Source of the DNA: Adiantum capillus-veneris
Taxonomy: Eukaryota; Streptophyta; Polypodiopsida; Polypodiales; Pteridaceae
Length of the DNA: 64,000 bases
NCBI GenBank assembly: GCA_014529385.2
Contig: CM043963.1
Coordinates: 96,476,912-96,540,911, forward strand
Reading direction: 5' to 3'
Below are positions 1-11,100 of this stretch, one piece after another. The notes under the pieces were generated by a model. It saw only the letters and a list, made by a program, of their open reading frames with translations, was not told the origin of the DNA and searched no databases. Numbering within the stretch: position 1 is the stretch's first letter; each line of letters begins with the position of its first letter. A program made the translations under genes and the position numbers.

Positions 1-1295
1 GGAAAGAAGTTTTACAAAGGGACTACATGATCTTATCAAAGAAATGAATATCCCATCTTCCCCACGTCAAGGGACTGAAGTCCAAAAGGTTCCGTTAAAC
101 ATTGCCAAATAGATGGATTTCTGTCTTCAGAAGTTAGAACCACCATCATGTCCAAACTATATAAAGACCCTGAGCTAGTCTCAGCTCTTCAAGCCTTCCT
201 CAATGGAGAACTAAAGTTTGGGCTACCACAATTTGCACAGATGGATGGAGTTGGGGAGATGCCAATAGAGGAGGAACACTTAAATCCACAACCCAACCTA
301 GATGAGAACCTTGTTATAGAAATACATGTTAACAAGTTAGGACAATATGTTGAGGGTGATGAATCCAATGCGACCATACCAATCACTACTAAGGGACTAA
401 CTGTGAAGGGAATCCTTGATGGTGGCTTTGGGGTTAGCATTGTGACTAAAAATTGTTGGGAAACTATGGGAAGGCCTCACCTTGCGACCACAACCATAGT
501 AGTGAAGATGGCCAATGGGTCTATTGTTAAACCTATTGGGATGCTAGAAGATCTGAAGATCAAGGTCTTTGAACATAAAATAAGAGTTACCTTCATTGTT
601 ATGGATTTCTCCAGGCACACTACGGCATCTGAGATGATCTTAGGACGTCCTTTCATGAGGGAAGCAAAATTGGTGCATGACTGGTCTAAAAACCATGTAT
701 ACTTGCAGTTCCAAGATTCTGTCATTCGAGTTGATCTTGTAATTGGTCAAGCACATCCTCTAGAAAACAAGTTTATAATTGATCATAGATCTGACACCAC
801 AGTTCATTCGGCCCCACTGCAGTATTGTTACACGTGTAAAGCGGACACTGATGTTGGGCAAGATTCTCCTTATATGGATATACTACCTGGGATGACTGAG
901 TCAGACAATGTGGATTGGGCCCACCTAGCAGCAACCATAGACACTTGGGAAAATAGGGGGATGACATGGGTAACACCTGAGGGGAATGAAATTTCTGTAC
1001 CCTTAAATATGCTACAAGCAATGCATATAGCTTCTGACAAGACTCATCCTAATATAACAAAGAAAACATACAAGTGGTTCCCTAGAGCTTCTTTAGCGAC
1101 CATAGCTAGTGCTAAAAAATAGAAGCCTTGTAAGAAACGTACCACTCGCTCCAAGAAAAGTAATAAAATGTTGCGATGGATTCCTAAACGACTATTGGAA
1201 GCCCAAGGCTACTATCAAGAAAATGATCAAATCTAGGTGTCAAAACGAGGATTGTGTTCTTACTTGTCACCTGACCCATGTGAGTTCAATCCCGA
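1..1295 (+). pseudogene. Ty3/gypsy gag-protease remnant
   Basis: The main open stretch is 148-1122 (324 codons). It contains a retropepsin-like fold: an ILDGGFGVSIV segment near residues 89-99 stands where the catalytic D-T/S-G-A motif is expected, and SEMILGRPFM near residue 160 is the hydrophobic-hydrophobic-G motif that closes plant gypsy proteases. The usual Ser/Thr after the catalytic Asp is Gly here, so activity is doubtful. The same frame continues past a TAG at 1120 with RWIPKRLLEAQGYY, another gypsy-like segment, hits a second stop near 1237, and stays open up to the LTR that interrupts it at 1296. Bases 1-147 are gag-like in a different frame, so a frameshift lies near 110-150. This is a decayed fragment cut by the window edge and by the TR-GAG insertion; its lineage is not resolved. 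Confidence 0.7.
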
Positions 1296-3732
1296 TGTCG
1301 TGCAGCTCCGCTGCCATGAAGAGAAAAAGAGTAGAGAAATGCAAGCTAAGCTTCTCTAAAGGCTACACATTTAATGGTCAATGATAAGGGCTTGTTAACA
1401 GGCCAAGTTTAATTATTAATGTATGCCAGATGCAGCTTAAAAGGGCCAATTGATGCCTTAATGATGCTAAAAGGTACTATTCTTATAGTGATCACAGATG
1501 GGGGTTTATGATCTAGAACTTTAAAGCTTGAAGTGCTCTACCGGCCTGTCTTTACGGCTCATCGATTGGAGCTACGGTGAAGAAGTTATGGCATATTGAA
1601 GCTTGAGTCGATTGCAGATCCATACCGGATTGGGAAACTGTAGCTGAGGTGACAGAAATGAAATGAATGCATGGGCATGAAGTGCTCACTTTGTGGAGCG
1701 TGTTGGTCTTTTCTGATCAACGATCGGACTTACGGTTGCCAAGATACGGGCCATTAAATATGCATCGGGGGCCGGTTCCGGTCAAGTTCGCTCGATCGGA
1801 GTGCCATCTGGGAGCTTTTGGGGTTCAACATGCTGCTCTAGAATACAATGCAATTAAAAGATCAATAAGTTCTCGAGGAGCGTTGTGTTTGGAATGTCAT
1901 CTCTTGGAATACCATGATTACGGGATAAACCCAATAGAGGCAGGGCTCAAAAATTGGTTATTTTGAGCCGATGCAAAAGCAATCACTTATACTTGCATCT
2001 AGATGGTTGTGGCAATGTATGCAACACTAAAACGGGCAACAAAAACTCACAATGATAATGTTAGTTGGTGGCTATTGTGGAGAAATTTGTTGAGCTAGGT
2101 GATGCTTTGCTCAATATGTATGCCTAACGGCCACTGGGAGTGCTTGGTATTGCTTTGCTTGGGGGAAAATGCATGTCAAATGCGGTACCCTTACGAAGTT
2201 GAAGAGCCGCCCAAGGAAAGTGAGCCAGTTTCCGCCACTCGATGGCCGCCCAAGCAAAAGGCCGCCCACTTAAGCCATAAAGGCCGTCCAAAAGTGGGTG
2301 CCCGCCCATGACCTCATAAGATGGCCGCCCATAGAAAATAAAAAAGAAAAAGAGACTTAATGTGTGTAAACAAGAAAGAAAGAAAGAGAGGGAAGCGTGC
2401 AAGCAGCGGCGAGGGCGCAGTGAAAGCAAAGAGGAGCTCGCAGGCTGTGGGGGGGTTGGATGAGCGTGTTGATGAAACGGAAACTGAGCAGCAGCCCATG
2501 GCGACCGAGTTGGGAGCCGTTTCCATCAAGTTTTGAGCTGGTCAAACTCCGACCCTGCCATGTCATCGGCGCCGTTCTCACAATGACGGCGCCGTCGTTG
2601 CATAAATTTAAAGAGGGCTATTAATAGGGCATAGAAAACGAGTTGAAGACGGGATACGAAGGAGAGCTTAAGGGGAGAAGAAGGCCAAGGAGGGCAACAG
2701 GGGGAAGGAAGCAAGGGAGCTTGGAGGCAAAGCTCTCTATCCACTCTCTCGACCTCGGCTAACGGAGGCAAAGCTCTCTATCCTCTCGTTTGTCCTTGGC
2801 GAACAGAAGAACGAGGTTACGAAGGGAGGAGGAAAAACGAACAGAAGGAGGGAAACTCGTGGGCGAAGAAAGCTTGGCAAGGCGTGAGGAACAAGCAAAG
2901 GAGGGGCGGAAGCTCGGAAAAGAGGCAAGGCCGGGAGCTCAAAAACAAGGAAGCTCCCTCCTTCTCTCTCTCGACTTCAGCTACCAAAGCAAGGTCTCTC
3001 TCCTACTCTCTCTCTCGTTCTCGTATCGGAGATACAAAGCAAGGCTTTCTCTTTCTCTCTCCCTCTCGAGCTTGAACAAGAAGAAGCCAAGGCTCGGAGC
3101 TTGGTCAAGGCAATTGCTTGCAAGGAAGGTACTTTGAAGGGGATTCCAAGCGAGGTTACAGCAAGCCAAAGAGGAGAAGGCAGATCGAGGTCGAGGCTTG
3201 AGCAGGCAAAGGCGAGAAGGATATTTACAAGCAAACGGGAGCTTGAAGTAAGCAGGCAAGCTTGAGATGGCGAGTTGGGTCTTGAACCAAAGCAAGAGGA
3301 AAAAGCAAGAGAAGGCATGCATTTTGGTAATAATTGAATCCTGATGATCGAGGCGCTGAACTGAATTGAAACTTGCAAAATCTGCGAGGTATTTGAAGTA
3401 GATAAAGCGACATAAGAAAATTTCCATCACCAATATCAGTCCGAAGTTGATTAAGCATTTTGTTAAGTCTGGTGTCGTTAACGGTCCGGTTAATCTTGTA
3501 AACGGGAGCTTACTACTCCTAGTTAGGAGATGATCCAAGTGACAGTGCTGTTAACAGCCCGCCTTGGCTAAGGATTAAGTTGTACTCAAATGTATGAATC
3601 GATTAATTGATGATTGCGGCGATTGCCACAGTCAGTTGCATCAGTGTCTCTTATTCTCTCTCTTGTGACACCTTCCACAAACAGAGGGTCGGCGTCTGCC
3701 CGACTCACGTTTCGAACACATATCCCCCAACA
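1296..3732 (+). repeat. 5' LTR of TR-GAG-like element
   Basis: This 2,437-bp block begins TGTCG and ends CAACA. It is homologous over its length to 20974-22844 plus 37898-38472, which together make 2,446 bp. It contains a GA/TC-rich zone at about 2940-3080 and an AT-rich TATA-like stretch near 2600 (cataaatttaaag). It holds no recognisable coding sequence; the short frames in it are shadows of the purine-rich strand. It retains the uninterrupted CACTA target site at 3152-3154 (GAG). Confidence 0.75.
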
Positions 3733-3750
3733 TCTTTGGTGAACCCAATG
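3733..3750 (+). other. primer-binding-site-like sequence 1
   Basis: Immediately after the LTR end lies tctttggtgaacccaatg, the position where a tRNA primer binding site is expected. A nearly identical sequence follows the second LTR-like tail at 4602. I could not assign it to a specific tRNA; it is not the initiator-Met type seen in the copia elements here. Confidence 0.5.
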
Positions 3751-3760
3751 TGAAGCAAGC

Positions 3761-4601
3761 CGGGGTGGGACATGCAGAAGGAGAGTTAACGAGGAAAGAG
3801 GAGGGCTATCAAGAAAGGGCATAAGAAGAGGAGGCTGTCAATGAAGGGCAACACGGGAAAGAGCTCGATCTCTCGCTCTCTCGTCCTCGAGGCAAGCAAG
3901 CTTTCCTCTCTCCCTCTCGATCTTGAACATGCAAAGCAAGGCGAAGAAGAGCTTAAAGAGCTTAAGGATGGAGACTACGAGGGAAGGAAGAAGAAGGGAA
4001 GGGAGCCTCGAAGAAATAGGAAATCTCTCTCACTCTCGGCCTTTGCTAACCAAGGAGACTTCCTCTTTCGGCTGGGCAAGGAAAGACCAATCAAGGATCG
4101 TAAACAGTCATAAAAGAAGAGAGCTAAGCTTCGGCATGGCAAGCAGGGTAAACTTCGAGAACTCGGAGCAAGCCAAGTGTGAAGAGAAATTGGAAAGTCT
4201 AGAGCTAAGAAAAAGTCAAGAAGGGATTTGAAGATAGTAATTGAAGATAAATCAAGCAGTAGAACAGCCGATCTAAGAAAACTAGCACTGAAGGATTTTG
4301 TTCGTCACACCGGCAACTTAAATTAGTTATTTCTTTTTTATGAATCACGGAGCCGTTAATGGCCCAGGTAATTGTAACGAGAGCCTAAACTCCTTGATTT
4401 CTGTGAACGTAAGTGTCGGTGTTGTTAACAACCCGACTTGACTATTGCCAGCAGAATGTACTTAGAGCTTAAATTGATTAATTGAAGGTTACGCTGATTG
4501 ACAAAGCCTTTTTCACCTGTTGTTCTTGTTCTCTTGACACCTCCCACAGCCAGAGGCTCGGCGCCTGCCCGGCTCACGTTTCGAACACATATCCCTCGAC
4601 A
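3761..4601 (+). repeat. second, diverged LTR-tail-like segment
   Basis: This block repeats in diverged form the landmarks of the LTR 3' half: a purine-rich zone, a gttaatggcccaggtaat-like segment, a gttaacaacccgactt segment, a ttgattaattga segment, and an ending of cgaacacatatccctCGACA. It is followed by another primer-site-like sequence. It looks like the R-U5 part of a related subfamily placed in tandem with the first LTR, giving a composite leader. Confidence 0.6.
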
Positions 4602-4646
4602 TCTTTGGTGAACCTGACGTGAAACGAGCCAGGGTGGGAGGTAAAG
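4602..4646 (+). other. primer-binding-site-like sequence 2 and leader
   Basis: tctttggtgaacctgacgtg follows the CGACA end of the second LTR-like tail and is the better preserved of the two primer-site-like sequences. The gag-like start codon lies 27 bases further on, so this copy probably belongs to the coding interior. Confidence 0.5.
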
Positions 4647-5722
4647 ATGGAGAATTTAGAGAAGATGATGAAGATGATTGCAGAATTAAGTGTGAACGGT
4701 TTTGATGATAAGTCAACAGTTCCCGATTTTTCGAAGATGCTTCAATTGGTTCAAGGATCTCTGCTTGAAATAGAGACCGTAAAGAAGAAAAATCAAATCG
4801 ATGAAGCTTTGGATGTAGCTTTAGATGCAGTATACGACGAGAGACGACTCTTTGATGGATATGATCCAGAGGGCTACCTATAGTGCTATGAGCTAGAGAC
4901 CAAGGTAAGAGGGATACCAAAAGAGTTGATGATCAAATCTTTTGAGCAGTTAGTGAGTTCAGATGTAAAGGAGCAAATTCAAGAAGTTACCAAAGCTTGC
5001 AACGATGACTGGGAGTATTTCAAAGAAGATATTGTGCAAGTACATTATGAGCAGTATGAAGGCTATAAAAAACTGAGTTCAAGTCCACCAGATTACGCAG
5101 ATATTTGAGGACAAGTACGATCAAAGTTAGAAGCTGTGATTGATGAGTTTATTGTGCAAGATGCTACTTTTTTACAGGCTAATGATGAAGACATAGTCGA
5201 AGCTGTGTATGCAAAGTTGGGTTTTGCAGATGTCGTGCATGAAGTAGAAGTCTTTGAGGGTGAGGCTTTAAGCTTCAGGATACGCACGGTGAAATTTTTA
5301 AAGAATCTACACATGAAGTTCGGAATACACAGAATGAATTTTGCAAAGAACCTATGCATGCAGTACATGAAGAAAAGAAATCAGGGGATCAAACCTGTGA
5401 AGTGGCTAAAGCTCAAGAAGAAATTTTGCAGGTAAATGAGTGCAGCCATGTTCAAGTAGACATGCAAGAAGATTCAGTTACAGCTGATACTTTGGCTATT
5501 GAACCAGAATTAGAGCAAATTTTTTTTGGTACAGATTCTACCATAGAGGTGATTGAAGATACTGGTACAGGTTCTACCAAAGAGTTGATTAATGATACAG
5601 ATGTTGTAGGTCAAAGCAGGTCTATTGTTGAGAGCGGCAAGACCATGGATTTTGGTATACTAGATTTACTGAATTTGGATGTACCAGATTTTGAGGACTT
5701 GGCTAAGCAAGAGTATGTGCTT

Positions 5723-6010
5723 GATTCAAAGGGGGTGCAGACTCCTTCATTTACAAGTTTTTGTGAAGCATAGCTACCAAATTGGAAAATTGATCTTGAA
5801 CGTGATTATGATGATTCAGAGGGGGTGCAGACTCCTTTGACACGCTTCTGTGACCTAGAGCTACCGATCTGGCAGACCAATCCTGAATTTGATGATGGTG
5901 ATTTAGAGAGGGAGCAAATTTCTTCTCTATCAATAATTTGTGACACAGGGCTCACACTATGGCAAAATGATCATGAAATTGATGATGATGATTCAGAGGG
6001 GGTGCATAGT
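5723..6010 (+). repeat. coding tandem repeat in the acidic extension
   Basis: Three diverged units start near 5723, 5813 and 5990 with gattcaaagggggtgcag-like DNA. Each encodes Asp-Ser-(Lys/Glu)-Gly-Val, followed in the first two by Gln-Thr-Pro, then an aromatic/Cys segment, a Leu-x-x-Trp segment and an acidic run. The third unit begins the part that is conserved in all array copies. Confidence 0.6.
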
Positions 6011-6709
6011 GAAGTGCAATCTCTTGTTGATGAATATGATTGGTTTCATTGTGCTGATGATACAGACAGGGCAGTAGATGAAATTTTCAATGTGCATGCC
6101 GAACTTTGTGCTACAGAAGTGCAAAGATATCTGGCTGAGGGTGAAAGACTTGCAGAGGAGTTTACTGCAAATGCGTTTAGTATGCATGTCATATGTGGAA
6201 ATCTTAGTTTACAGCAACCTGAGATGTGCAAGATGGAGGAACCTTCTCTAGCGGTGGACCTAGACCTTATGTGCTTATTGGGCGAAGCTTTGGAAGGGTT
6301 CTCAAATACAGATGCTAAGGATGGCAATCAATCTAGATTCATGCATGAGAAAGTTTGTCCAGATGTAGCTGATGAAGACCTTATGCAATTGTTGGATGAT
6401 GCTTTACTTGATTTTGAGTCTCTACGAGATAGAGAATTGTTTTCTGATGCATCTTGCAATCCTAATGAAGAGAGTTTTGTCAGAAACTTGATGTATTCAA
6501 ATATGCATGATTCGGATTCCAATACTAGTGAGAGTGAAGGTGTACTGCCAATGCTTCTACCTGTGATTGATGATCGACAATTGGATGAGCCAATTGCACA
6601 GGGGATATGGCAGTATCTGATGCTACCCGATGCTATATGGGATCTGATCCTACCCTATGATGTAGGGGATTTTGAGCTAGCTTTTGACCTAGGAGGTGAC
6701 AGATATATG

Positions 6710-7031
6710 TGTAAAGAATGAGGATGCAAGAGAGCTACACAAGACAAGCACAAAGCACACAGAGATGGAAAGCTTCTTCTTCTTCTTCACAGAAAAGAGA
6801 GTACAAAATGACTAAGTGCTAAAGCTGAAAAGTAGCACATATGTACATGCGGTCACTAAGTGTGAACTCGCTAGAAGCGTACTAGGCTGGCACTATAAGT
6901 GTAGTCCAGCTGTAGAATCACTGGCAGAGATCCTCCGTGTCGGTCACCTAACGCGCCAGTGAGTAAATGCCGTAAGCGGCCAAGACCCGTAGTGGATGCC
7001 AGCTCAAGGTGTAGAGCTCGACATCTCAACA
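6710..7031 (-). repeat. solo copia LTR, array copy 1
   Basis: A 322-bp sequence runs from TGTAAAGAATG to CATCTCAACA and matches the LTRs of the full-length copia at 40496-45731. It is flanked by the direct repeat ATATG at 6705-6709 and 7032-7036, a 5-bp target duplication. No internal copia sequence is attached, so it is a solo LTR, usually the product of LTR-LTR recombination. It interrupts the gag-like frame and supplies a false ending (MCKE and stop). Confidence 0.9.
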
Positions 7032-7237
7032 ATATGCATGGTCTTGGGCAATTGACTTATATGCCATATGATCCAGGCAGTTTGTATGAAGATTTATGGG
7101 TTAATGTATGTTTATGCTGTAATGATTGGAAATTCTTGTATTTTCCCTATGATCGTGGAGGATGGTGCAATTTGTTTAAAGGAATACTCACAGTGGGGCA
7201 AATCATTGGTTTCTCGTTTGATCTCGGGGGCTACTAA

Positions 7238-7829
7238 AGTCCCAGTTCTAGATTTGAAGAGTACTAGTTATCTGTTGTAGCAGGTTGCATGGTACAAGGT
7301 TTTGTTTTCTAGATTACGCTAAGTCAGAAGAGTTTTTGGTTATGCATTCAATAAGATTACATGGCTAGCTTCCAGCTGATTTCTTTGGACAATTGATGAA
7401 GTATCTTCACATCTTTTGAGTTGGTTCTGCTACCAGAACTTGACGTAAAGGACTTGACGGCCATTCCGTGCACAAACAGAGTAAGGCATACTTGAGCTTG
7501 TCAGGGTTCCTTAAAGAGATCTTAATGGTCAAGCCATGTGCATCATAACTGGAGCACTTGAGTCTGGTGGGGTTCACTAAACAAGTTATCCATGATTGAA
7601 TGCTTTGAAGATACGACAGATGTGGTTCATAGATTTTTGATGGGCAGCTACCTAATGATTAAGCTAGACAATTGATGTTAGGGTATAAGCCTTCTTTCAT
7701 TTTCTTTTCATATGTTTACCAGTTAAGTGAGTCTGATGATGATAAGGAGATTAAGGTACCTGTAGAGCAGATGCAGATTGAAGTGATGTTGGCATAGACA
7801 GGAGGCTGTGCAGGTTCAGAGGGGGTGGA
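7238..7829 (+). other. 3' non-coding interior with polypurine tract
   Basis: There is no convincing reading frame between the stop of the gag-like frame and the LTR. The last bases, ttcagagggggtgga at 7815-7829, form a polypurine tract directly before TGTCG, the 3' LTR start. The same arrangement recurs before 14402 and 20974. Confidence 0.55.
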
Positions 7830-8035
7830 TGTCGTGTAGCTCTACTGCCATGAAGAGGAAAAGAGCAGAGAAATGCAAGCTAAGCTTCTTTGAAGGCTAC
7901 ACATTAAATGGTCAGTGATCAGGGCTTGTTAACAGGCCAAGTTTGATTATTAATGTATGCCAGATGCAGCTTAAAAGGGCCAATTGATGCCTTAATGATG
8001 CTAAAAAGGACTATGCTTGAAGTGAGCTCAGATGG
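7830..8035 (+). repeat. truncated 3' LTR, array copy 1
   Basis: The first 206 bp of the TR-GAG LTR follow the polypurine tract, then stop abruptly inside gctcagaTGG. From there the sequence is copia LTR. TGG is shared by both parents, which suggests a microhomology junction. Confidence 0.8.
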
Positions 8036-8176
8036 CACTATAAGTGTAGTCCAGCTGTAGAATCACTGGCAGAGATCCTCCGTGTCGGTCACCTAACGCG
8101 CCAGTGAGTAAATGCCGTAAGCGGCCAAGACCCGTAGTGGATGCCAGCTCAAGGTGTAGAGCTCGACATCTCAACA
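8033..8176 (-). repeat. partial copia 3' LTR, array copy 1
   Basis: This is the last 144 bp of the copia LTR in plus-strand order, from tggcactataag to catctcaaca. It is followed at 8177 by ctccccctcgagc, the complement of the copia polypurine tract. The rest of this LTR is missing at the chimeric junction. Confidence 0.8.
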
Positions 8177-11100
8177 CTCCCCCTCGAGCTCTGCATGTCG
8201 CAGAGTCCAAGCATAGTCCGGAAACGTCGAAGCTTCTCATCTCCGAGGGCCTTGGTAAAGATATCCGCTATCTGCTCCTCTGTGCTGACGTAGACCAAGT
8301 CGATGTCGCCCGCCAACACTCGCTCTCGAACGTAGTGGTAATGGACCTCTATGTGTTTGGTCCTGGCATGGAACATTGGGTTCCTAGCCAACTGCATGCT
8401 GCTGAGGTTGTCACAATGGATAAAAATCTGCTAGTCCACCTGCACTCCCAAGTCCTCAAGTAATGTGCGTAGCCAAGCTACCTCGCACGCCGCAACTGCT
8501 GCACCTCTGTACTCGGCCTCTGTGCTCGATAAAGCAACCGTAGGCTGCTTTTTGCTGCTCCAAGTAACAACAGCACTCCCAAAAGAGAACATGAAGCCAC
8601 TCGTAGATCTCCTATCAACAATGCTACCTGCCCAATCTGCATCTGTATACCCATACAATGCTAATGGTGCATCTGCTGCATAGAACAATGCGTAGTCAAG
8701 AGTACCTTGCACATACCTAAGTGTGCGTCGTACTCCATCCAAATGTGGCTTCCTCGGAAGTTGCATGAACTGACTCTCCAACCCTACTGTGTATCTCAAG
8801 TCTGGCCTCGTGATAGTCAAGTAGATTAGACTACCCACAATCTTCCTGTACATGTTGACATCCTCAACAACATCACCCTTCTCTGCACTCAGCTTTGCAT
8901 TCACATCCAAGGGAATAGAAATTGGCTTACAATCAGCCATACCATACTTTGACAACATGTCCAAAGCATACTGTCTCTGTGATAGCCATACACCCTCTGG
9001 AGTCTTGATCACCTCAATGCCAAGAAAGTAGCGCAACTCGCCCAAATCTTTCATTTCAAACTCTTGTTTGAGAAGACCCTTCACATGGTCAATCTCCATA
9101 GCATTGTCACCCACAATAATAAGGTCATCTACATATATGGTAATGACCACAATCCCCACATCACTCTCACGTACATAGAGTGAATGATCAGCATGAGCTC
9201 TCCTAAAACCAATACTGACAAGATACTTGGCAATCCTGTCATACCATGCTCTAGAGCCCTGCTTCAAACCATACAAAGCTTTGAGAAGTCTGCATACATA
9301 ATCTGGGTAACCTGGATCGACATAACCAGGTGGCTGATCCATATACACTTCCTCTTGCAATTCACCATTCAAGAAGGCATTCTTTACATCCATTTGATGC
9401 ATAATCCATCCTCTAGATGCAGCCACTACTATGACAGCTCTCACAGTCATCATCTTTGCCACTGGAGCAAAGGTCTCCTCATAGTCTATGCTATATGTCT
9501 GTGCATAACCCTTTGCGACCAGCCTTGCCTTGTGACGCTCAATGTTACCATCAGCCTTATGCTTGGTTTTATACACCCATTTACAGCCAATAGCTTTCTT
9601 GCCACTTGGCAATGGCACCAACTCCCATGTGTCATTTGCTTCCAATGCAGCCATCTCTTCATTCATTGCATCATCCCAATGCACATTTCCAACTGCATCC
9701 TCAAAACATGTGGGCTCCACATCCTGTATCACCTTAGCCATGTAGGCTTGGTGATGCGCTAGATACCCATCATAAGTCAATTTCTGAACTGGATTTCTGA
9801 CTCTATTAGATCTGTGCGGTCCTGGGTCACTCCTTTGCCCTCTAGCATCTTCTTGTACTTTCCTTACACCAGGTGTCCTGACAGCCGGAATTCCAAATTC
9901 CTCATCAAGACTTTGTTCAGAATCATCTAAATCCATGTCTACATGTGAAAAACCTGATGATGCATCAACCATAAAGGGAGGTTCATCAACCTTTTCCTTT
10001 CCTTTTCGTGATACATTCCCTGTACCTGTTGGTGGAGTAACCTGCGTACGTAGTCTACCATTCCATGGTTTCTCAACAGAGCCACGAGAAGAGGACTCTT
10101 GTGGTCCACTCAAAACCTGTGACTGTGGCCTCACATTTTGTACAACCACATCATCTTTTACATCAGCCCCAATAGTGCCATGTGCATTACTGTACCAGCT
10201 GCTCATCTCATCAAAGACTACATCTCTGCTCACTCGTAATTCTCGTGTAGTAGGATTGTAGCACCTGTACCCCTTTTGTTCAAGGGAATATCCCACAAGA
10301 ATACATTTCTCTGCTTTAGGATCCAATTTCCTACGCAACTCATCTGGTACATGCACGTAAGCTATGCAGCCAAACACTTTCAAGTGTGCCAAATCAGGCT
10401 TTGTACCTGTAAACTTTTCCTCAGGTGTTACATCATGCACCGCAGCTGTAGGTGTCCTGTTCATAATGTACACAGCTGTATTTGTAGCTTCACCCCAGAA
10501 ATGATGAGGCATATTCTTTTCATTCATCAATGCACGTGCAACCCCTGCAATGTGCTTGTTTTTCCTTTCTGCGACCCCATTCTGTTGTGGAGTATATCTG
10601 CATGTAAACTACCTGTGTATACCATGCATTCGCACAAAATCTGAAAAATCATTGGAGAAGTACTCTCCCCCTCCATCTGACCTCAATGTCTTGATTTGCA
10701 TATCTGTCTCCTTCTCAATCATGACTTTGAAGTCTTGAAAGTGACCAAACACTTCACTTTTGTTACGCATGAAGTAGACCCATACTTTCCTTGTATGGTC
10801 ATCAATGAAAGAGACATAATACCTGCAACCATGTATACTTGCAGTATCGGTTGGACCCCAAACATCTGTGTGCACCACCTCAAGTGGCTTTTTACATACA
10901 TTGCGCTCATGTGGAAATGAGCCCTTTGACTGTTTTCCAAACTGGCATGCTGCACACACTTTATGCATACCATCCACCTTGAATTTGGGCAAACCTTTTA
11001 CAATCTGTTTTGATTGCATGCTGCGCAATCTCTGCTCATTGACATGGCCAATGCGTTTGTGCCAAATGTCAACATCAGCCACAACACCTGTGCCCTGTGC

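Larger units (their letters stand above)
4647..7237 (+). pseudogene. gag-like protein with acidic repeat extension, array copy 1
   Basis: The frame starts with ATG at 4647. It is read through in-frame stops at 4881 (TAG), 5106 (TGA) and 5771 (TAG), with one frameshift between about 5354 and 5435. The N-terminal part resembles a retrotransposon gag domain: a phenylalanine-aspartate-glycine start, then CYELETKVRGIPKELMIKSF and a conserved DWEYF helix. From about 5440 the product is strongly acidic and carries three coding repeats with an EGVQTP-like motif. Two similar helices follow, DLMCLLGEALEGF and DLMQLLDDALLDF, then a C-terminal run with repeated PYD-x-G and FDLGG motifs. A solo copia LTR (6710-7031) interrupts it; without the LTR and one ATATG duplicate the frame continues unbroken from DRYM to HGLGQ and ends at 7237. 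No protease, reverse transcriptase or integrase is present. I do not recognise the acidic extension as a known family. Confidence 0.6.

Noticed and set aside
1291..1295. Clean 5-bp target duplication for the TR-GAG element
   Set aside because: Left flank CCCGA and right flank CCGTA differ at two positions; only a 4-bp version with one mismatch is possible.
1667..1966. 99-codon frame in the 5' LTR
   Set aside because: Lies wholly in LTR sequence and is broken by indels in the sister LTR.
2790..3137. Ser-Leu/Arg-rich frames in the TR-GAG LTR
   Set aside because: Purine/pyrimidine-rich LTR sequence opens several overlapping frames. They are not conserved in the second LTR.
8104..8463. 119-codon plus-strand frame beginning Met-Ser-Lys-Cys-Arg
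   Set aside because: Runs from a copia LTR into antisense copia RNase H, with no independent support. Its start also recurs wherever the LTR does.
9184..9762. 192-codon plus-strand frame, repeated at 15756-16334 and in part at 41860-42426
   Set aside because: Antisense to copia reverse transcriptase; composition and motif content are explained by the coding strand opposite.
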